Positions 1 to 10,207 of a stretch of DNA of 64,000 bases are shown here, piece by piece; within the stretch, counting starts at the first letter, position 1; each line of letters opens with the position of its first letter. Position numbers and translations under genes: made by a program. Origin of the DNA: Typha latifolia (Eukaryota > Streptophyta > Magnoliopsida > Poales > Typhaceae); NCBI GenBank assembly GCA_019914945.1, contig CM034103.1:6820001-6884000 (forward strand). Reading direction: 5' to 3'. The notes beneath the pieces were generated by a model, which was given only the letters and a program-made list of their open reading frames with translations, was not told the DNA's origin and ran no database searches.

Positions 1-1110
1 ATGGCGTTTGCTAGGGCATATGTGGCAAGTTATCCTCACGAAGTTCTATAGCTAGAAGGGTGCCCAATCTGGATGGATGTTGATACCCTAGCGGGTGGTA
101 GGGTATGGTTATATTTTAGATACTCTTTGCGAGTGGCAGGAATATGCTCGATATTGAGATCGGGTACCGGATATTGACTATGCATAGTGGTCTAGTATGA
201 TGATGACATATAGAGATGGCATTAATGACTGAGATATTGAGAAATGCATATGATTTCATTATCATCTGATTACTTGATTATCGAATGGTCAATATACATT
301 ATATATGGTTGCATTTGATATCATAGCATGGTCATGGTCGGCATGTATCATGTGTCATATTTGAGAGAGAGTTATGATAATAGTATGACATGAAGATTTG
401 TTTATTCATTGTCGAGGATTATATATTTTTATTAGTTATGAGATGTTATCTATATTTCATTTATGTATTATTGAGGACACATTCATATACTCATTAATGA
501 CATGATGCTCTTTCTGATTTATATTATCCAGTACATGATTTACACTATGTTTGGTATCACTAATTCGGGTAAGGTCTATTCACTGAGCTTTTTGCTCATG
601 ACTCTCTTTATTTCTTTTCTAACCCCCTCAGATATGTGGTACGTGATAGCGACTTGAGATATCCCGAGAAGATATTTTAGATTGTTGAGGTGATCTATAG
701 GTGCAAGACGGTATAGATGATAATTTATATAGAAATTGAGTTGTATCGTTGTTTGTTATATTTGTACTTTATTATATCAGACAATAATTTATATAATACA
801 TGTCAAATTGTAGTGTACTCATGTATCAATTGTTTAGTTGAATCTTGATGATTTGTGGTGGCCTATGTAGGTCATGCGAGATTATGTAGTGGTCTAGTGT
901 ATATTATTGTGGACTTGGATAATATAATTTATCTGGTGTTGGATTATGTGAGTATGGATATGTTAGCAGGTATTATTTCATGATGTCATGATTATATGTG
1001 CACAGAAGTGTATCTGTGCGTGATGGGCCCCCCCCGTCCTGTCGCGTGAGTCACACGTGTCATGTGGGCGCGTGGGCGTGCATATGCCCATGTTGGGCGG
1101 GGGCGTTACA
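1..1110 (+). mobile_element. 3' part of a Tekay/Del-type Ty3/gypsy LTR
   Basis: This is the right-hand part of a long terminal repeat that ends in GGGGGCGTTACA at 1110. The window edge cuts its start. The stretch is the inverted counterpart of 19796-20970: the GAGCTTTTTGCTCATGACTC block near 588, the GAGATATCCCGAGAAGATAT block near 656 and the GC-rich end all recur there in reverse complement. A polypyrimidine tract ending CCCCCTCAG near 630 looks like a splice acceptor. No primer-binding site follows 1110, so this is a 3' LTR or a solo LTR. The Tekay/Del assignment is inferred from LTR style and from element S in the same window. Confidence 0.65.
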
Positions 1111-1300
1111 ACCACATCAAAAGAATTTTGGCCTAGAGATGAATCTTGGACATAGATAGAAAAAGAGGCCGCCATCACTTGGCGAGGCTTAGACTGATAG
1201 CAATAAGAAAAAACAGAAACGATGTTCAATTTGTCATGGAAATGGACATAATAAGTTGTAGAAAACTATACCCGTTCAAAGATTGACATAGTCACACTAT
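1111..1300 (+). pseudogene. Mutator-like transposase C-terminal zinc-knuckle remnant
   Basis: Frame 2 of this stretch reads KKRPPSLGEA followed after a stop by KKKQKRCSICHGNGHNKL. This resembles the C-terminal tail of plant MULE transposases: a basic proline-rich linker, then a CX2CX4HX4C knuckle. Here the last cysteine is lost at a leucine and stop. At least three stops interrupt the frame and nothing upstream is visible because the LTR ends at 1110. A gag zinc knuckle is the main alternative, but no gag sequence lies beside it. Confidence 0.35.
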
Positions 1301-1529
1301 AATATTTTGTCAATATTTTGTAAAGAAAGAAATATTTGAATACATGATATATGTATGTTTTTTCTTCATGTATATCATTTTATGTAATTAAGCTAATATT
1401 TTGTTGACTATTTTATCTTGCTCAAAACTGGTGTATTACTCATGTAAATGTTGTCAATATTTGTAAATCATTTTGCCAATATTTTCCACTTCTCTAATTT
1501 TGCAAAGGTGTCTTTGATCTTACACGTCA

Positions 1530-2013
1530 TTCTTAAGCTTCTTTGCCAGACACCAAGGAGATAAGACGCCAGTGGAACTATGTATATTTTAGGATCTAAC
1601 ACCATCAAATTAGTCTAGGTATGCATCTAAACCTAGTAAAAATTCATACACACTTATTTAAAGTATTCCCAACAAGTATAGAAAACTTGGGCAAAAAGTT
1701 TAGCCAAAGGTAAGCATCAAAACCTAAATAAGAAACCGTTAGTTTTTTTTTACAAAGAAATTTTCGAAGTCAATCCTTTTGATAAATTAACAATCATAAA
1801 TTCTAAAATAAATTTATGTGGGATATGTAAATTACATGCATTACCTATATAAGTTGTACGTATTTCCTTTGCAAAATGTACGTTGCAATTTTAAACAATG
1901 TACACATCGGGATTTAAAAACAAACGTTATGCATCACCAATGTAATTTATACACATCACCTATATAAACTGTATACTCCAATTTTAACTAATGTATGCAT
2001 CGCGATTTAAAAA

Positions 2014-2052
<39 letters not shown>

Positions 2053-2770
2053 GCATCACCTATGTAATTTATACGCATCATCTTTACAAAATATATGCTC
2101 AAAATTTAAACAATGTATGTATCAAGATTAAAAAAATATACCACATATCACCTACGTAATTTATACACATCGTCTAAGCAAACTATGCACCTTAATTTCA
2201 AATAAGGTATGCAACCAAATTTAAACAAAATTGTTATCCATCACCTATGTAATTTGTACATATCGCCTATGCAAAATGTACGCTCTAATTTCAAATAAGA
2301 TATGCATTGAGATTTTAAAAAAATGCCAAGCATCACTAATATAATTTGTACGCATCACCTATGAAAATATATGCTCCAATTTCAAACAAGGTACACATTG
2401 AGACTTAAAAAAGTGCCGTGCATCATCTATACAAAATTTATGATCTAATTTTAAACAAGGTATGCATTAGGATTTTTAAAAAATAACACGCATCAACCAT
2501 ATAATTTAAACTCATTGCTCATGTAAAATGTACGCTTCAATTTTAAACAATATACCCATTAGAATTTAAATAAATATCACACATCACTTATATTATTTAT
2601 GTGTACTGCTATACAAAAGGTGCGCTTAGGAATTAGGTAAGACATGCATTTATCATGATAAAAAAAGTCTCACCCATAACATATGTAACTAACAAAAAAA
2701 TTATTTAGGTATTGAAATATATAACTATATATAATAGCCAAATGTTAAGAAAATAAAATTTAAGAGAAAA
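1530..2770. repeat. Higher-order tandem repeat, copy 1, with ~92-bp subrepeats
   Basis: The block opens with CTTCTTTGCCAGACACCAAG, which recurs 1,245 bp later at ~2776 and begins copy 2. Its right part is an imperfect minisatellite whose units start ATCACCTATGTAATTTATAC. Unit starts at 2055, 2147, 2240, 2332 and 2422 give a period of 90-93 bp, and units extend from about 1830 to 2640. No open frame of note runs through it. It may be satellite-like DNA or the interior of a large non-coding transposon. Confidence 0.75.
2008..2050. repeat. Poly(A)/(TA)n simple repeat
   Basis: A run of A is followed by about eleven TA dinucleotides. It lies inside one unit of the ~92-bp minisatellite and lengthens that unit. 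Confidence 0.9.
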
Positions 2771-2775
2771 ATATC

Positions 2776-2883
2776 ATGCTTAACTTCTTTGCCAAACACC
2801 AAGGAGATAAGGCGTAGTAAAGGATTGCATATATTTTACGATCTAACACTATCATATTACCTAGTTATGCATCTAAATCTATT
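2776..2883. repeat. Higher-order repeat, copy 2, left part
   Basis: This is the start of the second 1,245-bp unit (CTTCTTTGCCAAACACCAAG). It is cut off at 2883, where element E is inserted, and continues at 7414 after the element. The last five bases, CTATT (2879-2883), are the left target-site duplication of E. Confidence 0.75.
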
Positions 2884-3468
2884 TGATACGATCACGCCTC
2901 TAGCTATGGAGCTCTGATATCAGCTTGATACGATCTCGCCTTTTTGGTGAAGGGTCGATCTCTTCCAATTCTTGATCTAGACTAGATCTGGCATGGAACT
3001 TTGAAATAAGATCCCGAAATATTCCGCCGTCAGATCGACGTGAAATTTTGATATATTGTAGGCCCGGAAAAGAGCTTTCCAACAAATCAAGTTTCAGGTG
3101 AATCGGAGTTGGGGATCTCGCGATATCGTTCGTTTCATAGACGAACGTCAGGATGCTCTATTTTGGATCCGTGGATGGAGGCACGAGATCCTAGGTAATG
3201 GTGGATGGTGGACCGGCGTTAATGTGGTGGCACCAGTGAAAAGTGATGGTGGAAGGGTTGTGGTTGATGGAAGGATTAGGGCAAGTGTTGGATAGATTGG
3301 ACGAAGGGGGAGAAGAGGGCCACCCCTAAGGGACTAGGGTGATTAGCCGGACGAGGGAGGTTAGAAGCGGTGTCGCCGGGGATTGAGAGAACGGGAGCGA
3401 AGAAGACGAAGGAGGCAAGGCAAAACTCAATCTCAATAATCAATAATCAATTTGGTTGCCTACCACAT

Positions 3469-3480
3469 CCTTTTATAGGC
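3469..3480 (-). promoter_or_regulatory. TATA box of E LTR
   Basis: GCCTATAAAAGG on the minus strand lies ~40 nt downstream of the palindrome array and is followed by GTAGGCAACCAAATTG. The neighbouring CTCTATAAATATG occurs at the same place in the other TTCGAA-type LTRs. It probably places transcription start ~30 nt further on. Confidence 0.65.
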
Positions 3481-3516
3481 TAACCAACAACTCAAATTAA
3501 CCCTAAAAACACAATT

Positions 3517-3766
3517 TTCGTCGACCGCGTTCGAACTCGCCCGACCGCGTTCGAACGCACCGAGTTCGCTCTTCTGGATTTGCGAACGCTATGCAGGCGT
3601 TCAAACGCGCAATCGAACGCGCCTGTCGGTATTTGCGAACGCAATGTAGGCGTTCACAGTGCGTTCGAACGCACAGTACATTCTCTTCACCACGTTCACA
3701 ACCCCGTTCACAAACCCCGTTCACAAACCGCGTTCGAACTCACTCCACCCGCGTTCGAACGCGACT
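3517..3766. promoter_or_regulatory. GCGTTCGAACGC palindrome array, U3 of E 3' LTR
   Basis: Perfect or near-perfect GCGTTCGAACGC units are mixed with half-site variants such as GCGTTCACA and TTTGCGAACGC. The array lies between the LTR start and the TATA box, which is the enhancer position of an LTR. What binds it is unknown. Confidence 0.8.
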
Positions 3767-3874
3767 TACAAAAAACTTATTTTAATGGAATTTTAAACAC
3801 TAAAACATGAAACAAAAACACTCCTAAAGTGAATCCATGCTCGAGACGATGTCGGTGAAGTCCGAATCGTATCA

Positions 3875-3900
3875 ATCTACCACGCTTCCGCAACCTTGTC
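3875..3900 (-). promoter_or_regulatory. Polypurine tract of E
   Basis: On the minus strand CAAGGTTGCGGAAGCGTGGT lies directly before the 3' LTR. The same purine-rich motif precedes the 3' LTR of element C (GGGGAAGCGTGGTAGG) and recurs in L, so it is taken as the plus-strand primer site. Confidence 0.7.
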
Positions 3901-3901
3901 C

Positions 3902-4477
3902 TCAAGGCTTGAAGTTTGGAAAGCGATCCATGATATCTGACTCTAGCTCCCAGGTAGACTCGTCGGTGGATTTGCCCAGCCACTCAATTAGCACTTCAAT
4001 CTCTAATCTGATCCCATGGCGTCTTCTCCTGCGGCCTAATACTCGGACCGGTTCAGTGGGGCCATCCTCCTCCATTAGTTCGGGTAAGGCCGAACCCACC
4101 ACATGGTTAGGCCCTATTTGGGCCTTCAATGCTGATACATGGAAGACCGGATGTATCCTGGTTCCTTCAGGTAGGTCCAACCGGTAAGCTACTGGACCGA
4201 TTCGTTGTAGCACTCGGTACGGACCGTAGTACTTGTAACCCAACTTTTGGTTCAAAATTGGTCTTAATGTGGATTGCCGATACGGTTGAGCTCGAACGAA
4301 CACCAATTGATCCACCTCAAATTCTCGCTCACGTCGGCCTTTGTCATGAGTTTGCTTCATGCGGTTTTGGGCTGTGGCTAGGTGAGTCTTAAGCAGTCTC
4401 AATGTTTCATCTCGATCAGCAAGCTCCAAGTCAAGCTCGGTCCTATCCGCCGCCGCGAGTCTATCATAGGCACGCAA
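3902..4477 (-). pseudogene. Integrase C-terminus with chromodomain-like tail, element E
   Basis: This 191-residue open frame holds the C-terminal part of a chromovirus integrase. Near residues 80-100 lies YKYYGPYRVLQRIGPVAYRL, followed by the HPVFHVSALK motif. Near the end, VLIEWLGKSTDESTWELE is the core of a chromodomain-like module, which in chromoviruses directs insertion into particular chromatin. It is separated from the catalytic core by a frameshift near 4480, so the two halves cannot be one protein without recoding. The frame ends just before the polypurine tract. Confidence 0.8.
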
Positions 4478-5517
4478 GACGGAGGAGTGCGCCTATAAAC
4501 CGCCTCAAAGGGGGTCATGCCGATGCTAGAGTGATGAGCCGTATTGTATGACCACTCAGCCCATGGAAGGAATTTGACCCAATCCTTTGGTCGTTCCGCC
4601 ACAAAGCATCCCAAGTATTGCTCCAGTCCGCGATTCACCACCTCGGTTTGGCCATCTGTCTCGGGGTGATAAGCTGAACTCAGGTTGATTTGAGTCCCTT
4701 GCAATCTGAAGAACTCGGACCAAAACTCACTGATGAAGATGCGATCCCGGTCTGACACTATCGTCCTAGGCATCCCATGCAAGCGTGCCACTTCCCGAAC
4801 AAAAATTTCAGCAACCCTTTTTGCTGAAAACGGGTGAGACAATGTTATGAAATGAGCATATTTGCTTAGTCTATCCACCACAACAAACACCACCGATTGT
4901 CCCCGAACCTCCGGCAGCCCCTCGATGAAGTCCATGGAGATATCCTCCCAAATACGCTCTGGTATAGGTAGTGGTTGTAGTAGCCCACTAGGTTTGAGTG
5001 CCTCCGATTTGACTCGTTGGCAGATTTGACATTCACGCACATACTTTTTCACGTCCGTCTTCATTGCTGTCCATATACAGTTTTGGGCCAGCCGCTTGTA
5101 GGTACGTAATACCCCTTCATGCCCTGCTATAGGAGTATCATGGAAGTGTGCCATCAATAGTCTCCGTAGCTCTTCGTTCCGGGGTACCTTGATTTGCCCG
5201 CACTCTAGTACTAACCCATCGCGCTCCTCGTGCTCGGGGTGGCTTGAGGGGTTCTCTCTCAACTCCTCCATGAGTTGGACCAGCTCACTATCCTCTGCAC
5301 TAGCTCTCCGCAGATCTGAGAAGAAAGGAAAGGTGGGCGCCGAGAAAGAAGCGAGCTCCCTTGCGACCCCTTCATTTGGAAGTTCAAGTAGCGGTTGGCT
5401 TCCATCTAGCAGCACTCTCTTGTCATTTCTCCAAAATGTCAATGTGAGGCTTGTAAAATCAAATGTCACGGGCCCAAAGCTTCGAAGCCATTGGGTCCCC
5501 AAAAACAATATCGGCAC
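4399..5517 (-). pseudogene. Protease tail fused to integrase catalytic region, element E
   Basis: The frame begins with the end of the aspartic protease (GTQWLRSFGPVTFDF) and then goes, by a deletion that removed RT and RNase H, into the linker before integrase (SAPTFPFFSDLRRAS). The H2C2 zinc-binding region follows, with HFHDTPIAGH and CQICQR. The catalytic triad is visible: D in SMDFIEGLP, D in SDRDRIF and E in TEVVNRGLE. A one-base change in a homopolymer near 5500 puts it out of frame with the upstream gag-protease. The core is well preserved for a deletion derivative. Confidence 0.85.
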
Positions 5518-6420
5518 CTTGCAAGGCCAACGAATAAAGATCCAATGTGAATGTTTGGCCTTGCACCTTCAATTCTGCACCTCCACAAATAGAATCCACT
5601 CGCAATGTGGTGCCATCTCCAATCATCACATCGAACCCTTCCATGGGTTCCGACTCGAGCCCAATCTTCCTAAGGAGCCTCTTGTCAATGAAGTTGTGGG
5701 TGGACCCGGTGTCAATCAAGATTCTCACTGTGGTTTTCTTGACTATCCCGTTCACCCGCAAGGTCTTTGGCGCAGCTGTCCCCGAATAGGCGTGGAGGGA
5801 GATTTCGGCTATCATGTCCTCCACGGGTTGCTCCTCAACTTTTTCTCCTTGATGTCTAGCCACATCTGCACCTTCAGCTGCAAACTCATCCTCCGCTTCC
5901 TCCAATCCATCGATTAGTATCACCGATGCCATCGGTTTAGCACAGCGATGCCCGGGTACAAACTTCTCATCACAACGGAAGCTTAGGCCCTTGGCTCTTC
6001 TTTCTTCTACTTGGGCTGGTGTGAGTGCTCGTCCCGGACCTCTAGGTGCATACTTCACATCTTGGGATGGCTTCAAGGGTGCTTGAGGAGGTACCACTGT
6101 AGTAGCAACCCTTGGTACTCTGATAGTATTTCCCGCCACTATGTTTGGTTGAGCATGATTGCGGCTTCCTTGGCTTGTTGAAGAAGGTTTCGGCCACGTC
6201 CGTATTTCCCACAGCATCTCCATCATCATTTGATTATTGATGGCCATCTGTCTAGAAAGAGACCCCAACACGGCTTGAACACTAGGTTCTTCTGTATTCC
6301 GATTAGATCGGGCGGTTCCACGGGTGAAAGTCCCCGCAACCGTTTCTCCCTCATCTATTGGGAGAATCTCTTTTTCATCATCTCGCCGTGCAGCCATGGA
6401 TCTGGTTGTCGTCATTGGAA
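5459..6420 (-). pseudogene. Shortened gag plus aspartic protease, element E
   Basis: The likely start is MTTTRSMAARRDDEK, just inside the PBS. Residues resembling the gag N-terminus (LSRQMAINNQMMMEML) run into a proline-rich stretch, and the Retrotrans_gag core is absent. A zinc-knuckle variant, FRCDEKFVPGHRC, follows, then an acidic linker and a retropepsin with ILIDTGSTHNFID, the DTG active-site form. The frame drifts off near 5500. Compared with gag in element D, several hundred bases are missing, so virus-like particles are unlikely to be made from this copy. Confidence 0.85.
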
Positions 6421-6437
6421 GCGCTTGTTGGAGGAAT

Positions 6438-6496
6438 GGTGGCTCTGATACCAAGCTTGATACGATCACGCCTCTGGCTATGGAGCTCTGATACCA
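6438..6496 (-). promoter_or_regulatory. Duplicated tRNA-Met primer-binding site of E
   Basis: On the minus strand TGGTATCAGAGCTCC starts at 6496 and TGGTATCAGAGCCACC starts at 6453, 43 nt apart. Each is preceded by GATCGTATCAAGC. The proven LTR end (from the 3' copy and TSD) lies after the first site, so that site is inside U5 and only the second, 6438-6453, is the working PBS. Confidence 0.85.
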
Positions 6497-7413
6497 GCTT
6501 GATACGATCTCGCCTTTTTGGTGAAGGGTCGATCTCTTCCAATTCTTGATCTGGACTAGATCTGGCACGGAACTTTAAAATAAGATCCCGAAATATTCCG
6601 CCGTCGGATCGACATGAAAGTTTGATATATTGTAGGCCCGGAAAAGAGATTTCCAACAAATCAAGTTTCAGGCGAATCGGAGTTGGGGATCTCGAGATAT
6701 CGTTCGTTTAGTAGACGAACATCAGGATGCTCTATTTTGGATTCGTGGATGGAGGCACGAGATCCTAGGTAATGGTGGATGGTGGACCGGCGTTAATGTG
6801 GTGGCACCGGTGAAAAGTGATGGTGGAAGGGTTGTGGTTGATGGAAGGATTAGGGCAAGTGTTGGATAGATTGGACGAAGGGGGAGAAGAGGGCCACCCC
6901 TAAGGGACTAGGGTGATTAGCCGGACGAGGGAGGTTAGAAGCGGCGTCGCCGGGGATTGAGAGAACGGGAGCGAAGAAGACGAAGGAGGCAAGGCAAAAC
7001 TCAATCTCAATAATCAATAATCAATTTGGTTGCCTACCACATCCTTTTATAGGCTAACCAACAACTCAAATTAACCCTAAAAACATAATTTTCGTCGACC
7101 GCGTTCGAACTCGCCCGACCGCGTTCGAACGCACCGAGTTCGCTCTTCTGGATTTGCGAACGCTACGTAGGCGTTCGAACGCGCAATCGAACGCGCCTGT
7201 CGGTATTTGCGAACGTGACGTAGGCGTTCACAGTGCGTTCGAACGCACAGTACATTCTTTTCACCACGTTCACAACCCCGTTTACAAACCGCGTTCGAAC
7301 GCGACTTACAGAAAACTTATTTTAATGGAAATTAAACACTAAAACATGAAACAAAAACACTCCTAAAGTGAATCCATGCTCGAGATAACGTTGGTGAAGT
7401 CCGAATCGTATCA
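6458..7413 (-). repeat. Element E 5' LTR (956 bp)
   Basis: On the minus strand it runs from TGATACGATTCGG at 7413 to GATCGTATCA at 6458. It is close to the 3' LTR but lacks a few short blocks in the palindrome array. It contains the array (7098-7307), a TATA-like element near 7050 and the embedded old PBS at 6481-6496. The right TSD, CTATT, is at 7414-7418. Confidence 0.9.
7098..7307. promoter_or_regulatory. GCGTTCGAACGC palindrome array, U3 of E 5' LTR
   Basis: This corresponds to 3517-3766 but is about 40 bp shorter. Some units have C-to-T type changes (GCTACGTAGGCGTTCGAACG), while central TTCGAA cores remain. Confidence 0.8.
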
Positions 7414-8190
7414 CTATTAAAAATTATGCACATCAACTATGTAAAGTAGTCCCAAAGAGTATACAAAATATCGACAAATTTTTTTTGCTAAGGTAAGCAT
7501 CAAAATCTAAATAAATAAACTATTAGTTTTTACCAAAAAATTAAAAATTATTAATAAAAAAATTAACATGATATTAATATTAAATAGGAATAGAAGTCCA
7601 TCATTTTGATAAATTAACAATCACAAATTTTAAAAGACAAATATGTGGAATATGTAACATATACGCATCGACTATATAAAATGCACGCTTCAATTTTAAA
7701 CAATATACACATTAGAATTTTAAAAAAATGACATGCATCACTTATGTAATTTATATGCATCGCCTACGTAAAATATACACTCTAATTTTAACTAATGTAC
7801 GCATTGAGATTTCAAAAAAAAGATAATATCACATATCAATTATGTAATTTATATGCAACGTCTATGCAAAATATACTCTCCAATTTTAAATAATGTACAC
7901 ATTGAGATTTTAAAAAATATTACGGATCACCTATATAATATATATGCATCACCTATGCAAAATATACGCTCTAATTTTAAACAAGGTAAGCATCATGATT
8001 TTTAAAAAATACCACGTATCACCTATGTAATTTGTACCCATCGCCAATGCAAAATGTACGCTCTAATTCCGAACAAGATACACATCGAGATTTCATAAAA
8101 AATAAAATGTATCACCTATGTAACCTATTCGCATTGAATATTTAAAATATACGAATCGAGACTTAAAAGATAACAAAAATATCACTATAG
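7414..8190. repeat. Higher-order repeat, copy 2, right part
   Basis: This continues the unit broken by element E. TTAAAAATTATGCACATC at 7417 aligns with ~1638 in copy 1, and the ~92-bp units resume from about 7655. It decays near 8190 into other AT-rich sequence. Confidence 0.7.
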
Positions 8191-8199
8191 TATACAAAA

Positions 8200-8690
8200 T
8201 ATATCTACCCAAATTAAAAGATCTGCATCTAGTTAACAAATTGAATGCACTCATCTTACAAAAATTAAAAATAACAAACAGAAGACCAAAATATAATGCA
8301 CTCATCTTCTAGAAATTAATTCACTAAGATTGGACAAACTAGATTGTAGAGATTTGCATCCATTTCCTTAGCAACAAAAAAAATTAAAGAATAACATAAT
8401 ATTATGTCCCAAATTAAAAGTTTGCATCTATTTAGCAAATTGAATGTATTCATCTTACAGAAATTAAAAAACAACTAACATAAGACCATAATACAATACA
8501 CTCACCTTTCAGAAATTAATGCACTAAAATTGAGGATAAACTAGATTGCAGAAATTTATATCCATTTCCTTAGCAAAAAAAATTAAAAATAACACAATAT
8601 CATGTCCCCAATTAAAAGTCTATATCTGCTTAAAAATGAATGCACTCATCTTCTAGAAATTAAAAAAAAATTTAGAGCAGAAAACTAAAA
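8200..8690. repeat. ~197-bp tandem repeat, about 2.3 copies
   Basis: CCAAATTAAAAGATCTGCATCT near 8208 recurs in varied form near 8408 and 8603, each followed by CAAATTGAATGCACTCATC and CATTTCCTTAGCAA blocks. It is AT-rich with no open frame. The following 8690-8990 is AT-rich and holds nothing I recognise. Confidence 0.6.
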
Positions 8691-8994
8691 TTATCACTAA
8701 GTAAGTTACACTATAAGTCATTACTAACATAAAATAATAAATTATGATACCACAATAATAATAAATTATAACTGAAATTTATATCAATTTAAAAAAAATT
8801 ACAATCATCATTGAGTATGTAAAACAATAAATCATCACTAGTCATTAATAATTTAAAACAATATCTCATAATAACACAATAATACAAAATAATTGGAATA
8901 ACAATCAACCATCACTAAGTATGTTACACTATAAATATTACATCATAAATATAATAATTACACTCTAATTATATGGTATAGCTTTATAACTTCT

Positions 8995-9545
8995 AGCTGC
9001 TACCTCCTCTATGCACTAACCCATCATAGGCAATCTTAGCAGCTATCTTTGCCCTAATTTTCATAATAACTCGCTAGTAAAAATCACACTGTGAACATTG
9101 TTGTATGTACTCTTCATATTATAAGACAAATATGCCATAATCTTGCCTATTCATATAAAATTATATTATTAATTAATTCATAGTAATGAATAATAAGGAT
9201 TTAGAATAAGAAGGAAAATAAATAGAACACATACATTCTTCATTGTTGCGGGATATTTTCATTAGAAATCATACTCAAATTATCTTTTCCATCAATTTCA
9301 CATCGGTTGTATATCTCTTTGTGCTAATTAGAAAGATGATCATTTATAATATATGCCTACGCAAATAAATGTACTCATTAGATTCTAACAGTCATAGATA
9401 ATTTAACACACTTAGGTTACTTGGTAAGTTACCATGTTGTTGGCCTCTCTTGTGTATTTATTACCGGATAAAGAAGTATAATAAACTATTTTTGCATCTC
9501 TCAAATCAATTAGGAGAAGGTACCAATGCATATGTGTGTGTGGCT
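8995..9545 (-). pseudogene. Ulp1-like (C48) cysteine protease C-terminal remnant
   Basis: On the minus strand, 9545-9420 reads HMHWYLLLIDLRDAKIVYY, the histidine-tryptophan block of Ulp1/C48 peptidases. After an intron-like gap with an acceptor (ATGAATAG), 9180-8995 reads DYGIFVL.YEEY and IRAKIAAKIAYDG, matching the region around the catalytic cysteine. The acid position reads YYTSL rather than YDSL, and the cysteine position is tyrosine (DYG rather than DCG), so catalysis would be lost. Such domains are common in Ulp1-carrying Mutator and CACTA elements, and a host SUMO-protease gene is less likely in this setting. Confidence 0.5.
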
Positions 9546-9691
9546 GAAAGAACTAGTAATCCTTCTCATCAAAACTTTGATCTTCATGAATTGGCTATAG
9601 TAAAGTTGCAAGCACTTTAAAGCTTTTGGCCTTTACTGCCCTCTACAAAAAAATAATATTTGTTCTAAATAAACCATAGTATTAAATATAA

Positions 9692-10198
9692 GGGATTTTT
9701 TTACAAATCGCACCATACATTTTACCTATTTTGTGATTGACACCCCATCTTTGAGGATTTTGTAACTCGGCCCCTCATTTTTTCCTATAATTCTCATTTA
9801 ACACCCTGCTGTTATTTTGACTAAATAATGTCAACCAAATTACTAAAATACCCCCACCATTCTCTCATTTTCTATATCCCTCCACCATCTTCCCCACCTA
9901 CGTCCTCCACCGTCATCGCCGCCTTTCCTCTTCTTCTCCCCTTCCCCTCCTATTCCTCCTGCTCCTTTTCTTCTTTTTTTTTGGGAAGAGAAAAATAGGA
10001 TAAGAGAGGTAATTTAGGTATTTATAAATTATTTTATATATTATAACAAAATATTCTTTTTCTAGTACCGGCTAAGTTAACCCAGGGTGTTAAATGAGAA
10101 TTATAGGGGAAAAGGAAGGATCGGGTTACAAAATCCTCAAAGACGGCGGTGTGAATCACAAAATAGGTAAATTATAGGGTGTGATTTATAAAAATATC
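9692..10198. mobile_element. Mutator-type MITE with long terminal inverted repeats
   Basis: The 507-bp element has inverted ends of ~125 bp. The left end starts GGGATTTTTTTACAAATC and contains CATTTTACCTATTTTGTGAT and GAGGATTTTGTAACTCGG; the right end carries the same blocks in reverse complement. A 9-bp duplication, TAAATATAA, flanks it at 9683-9691 and 10199-10207, the length typical of Mutator. The centre is pyrimidine-rich. It has no coding capacity and interrupts the Ulp1-like pseudogene region. Confidence 0.85.
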
Positions 10199-10207
10199 TA
10201 AATATAA

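Larger units (their letters stand above)
2884..3874 (-). repeat. Element E 3' LTR (991 bp)
   Basis: Read on the minus strand it starts TGATACGATTCGG at 3874 and ends GTGATCGTATCA at 2884, next to the CTATT duplication. U3 holds the palindrome array at 3517-3766 and a TATA-like GCCTATAAAAGG. The last ~43 nt before 2884 include an earlier LTR-type end (GATCGTATCA) plus a decayed primer-site copy (CTGATATCAGAGCTCC, near 2909-2925). The LTR therefore extends past an old PBS. Confidence 0.9.
2884..7413 (-). mobile_element. Gypsy element E: complete ends, internal deletion, TSD CTATT
   Basis: This is a 4,530-bp minus-strand Ty3/gypsy chromovirus derivative. Both LTRs begin TGATACGATTCGG and end GATCGTATCA. 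A perfect 5-bp duplication, CTATT, flanks it at 2879-2883 and 7414-7418. In element order it holds the 5' LTR (6458-7413), PBS (6438-6453), a short gag-protease region, an integrase with a chromodomain-like tail, a polypurine tract (3875-3900) and the 3' LTR (2884-3874). The Retrotrans_gag core, reverse transcriptase and RNase H are missing. With intact ends, PBS and PPT, it would need a helper to move. Confidence 0.9.

Noticed and set aside
2900..3085. Small minus-strand frame, repeated at 6378-6659
   Set aside because: Both lie in U5 of the two LTRs of element E, so they are LTR sequence rather than a duplicated gene.
3517..3766. TTCGAA arrays as heat-shock elements
   Set aside because: Heat-shock elements need GAA and TTC blocks spaced by two bases. 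Here they abut (TTCGAA) or are four apart, so the match is poor.
3503..3810. Open frames through the palindrome arrays (also 7154-7342, 13281-13661, 47527-47868, 49437-49778), Arg/Cys/Phe-rich on both strands
   Set aside because: They arise from the repeated GCGTTCGAACGC words, occur in several frames and both strands at once, and lie in LTR U3 upstream of the TATA box.
4399..5517. Endogenous pararetrovirus (caulimovirus)
   Set aside because: The elements have integrase with H2C2 and DDE motifs, LTRs, PPTs and TSDs. No movement-protein or coat-protein signature was seen.
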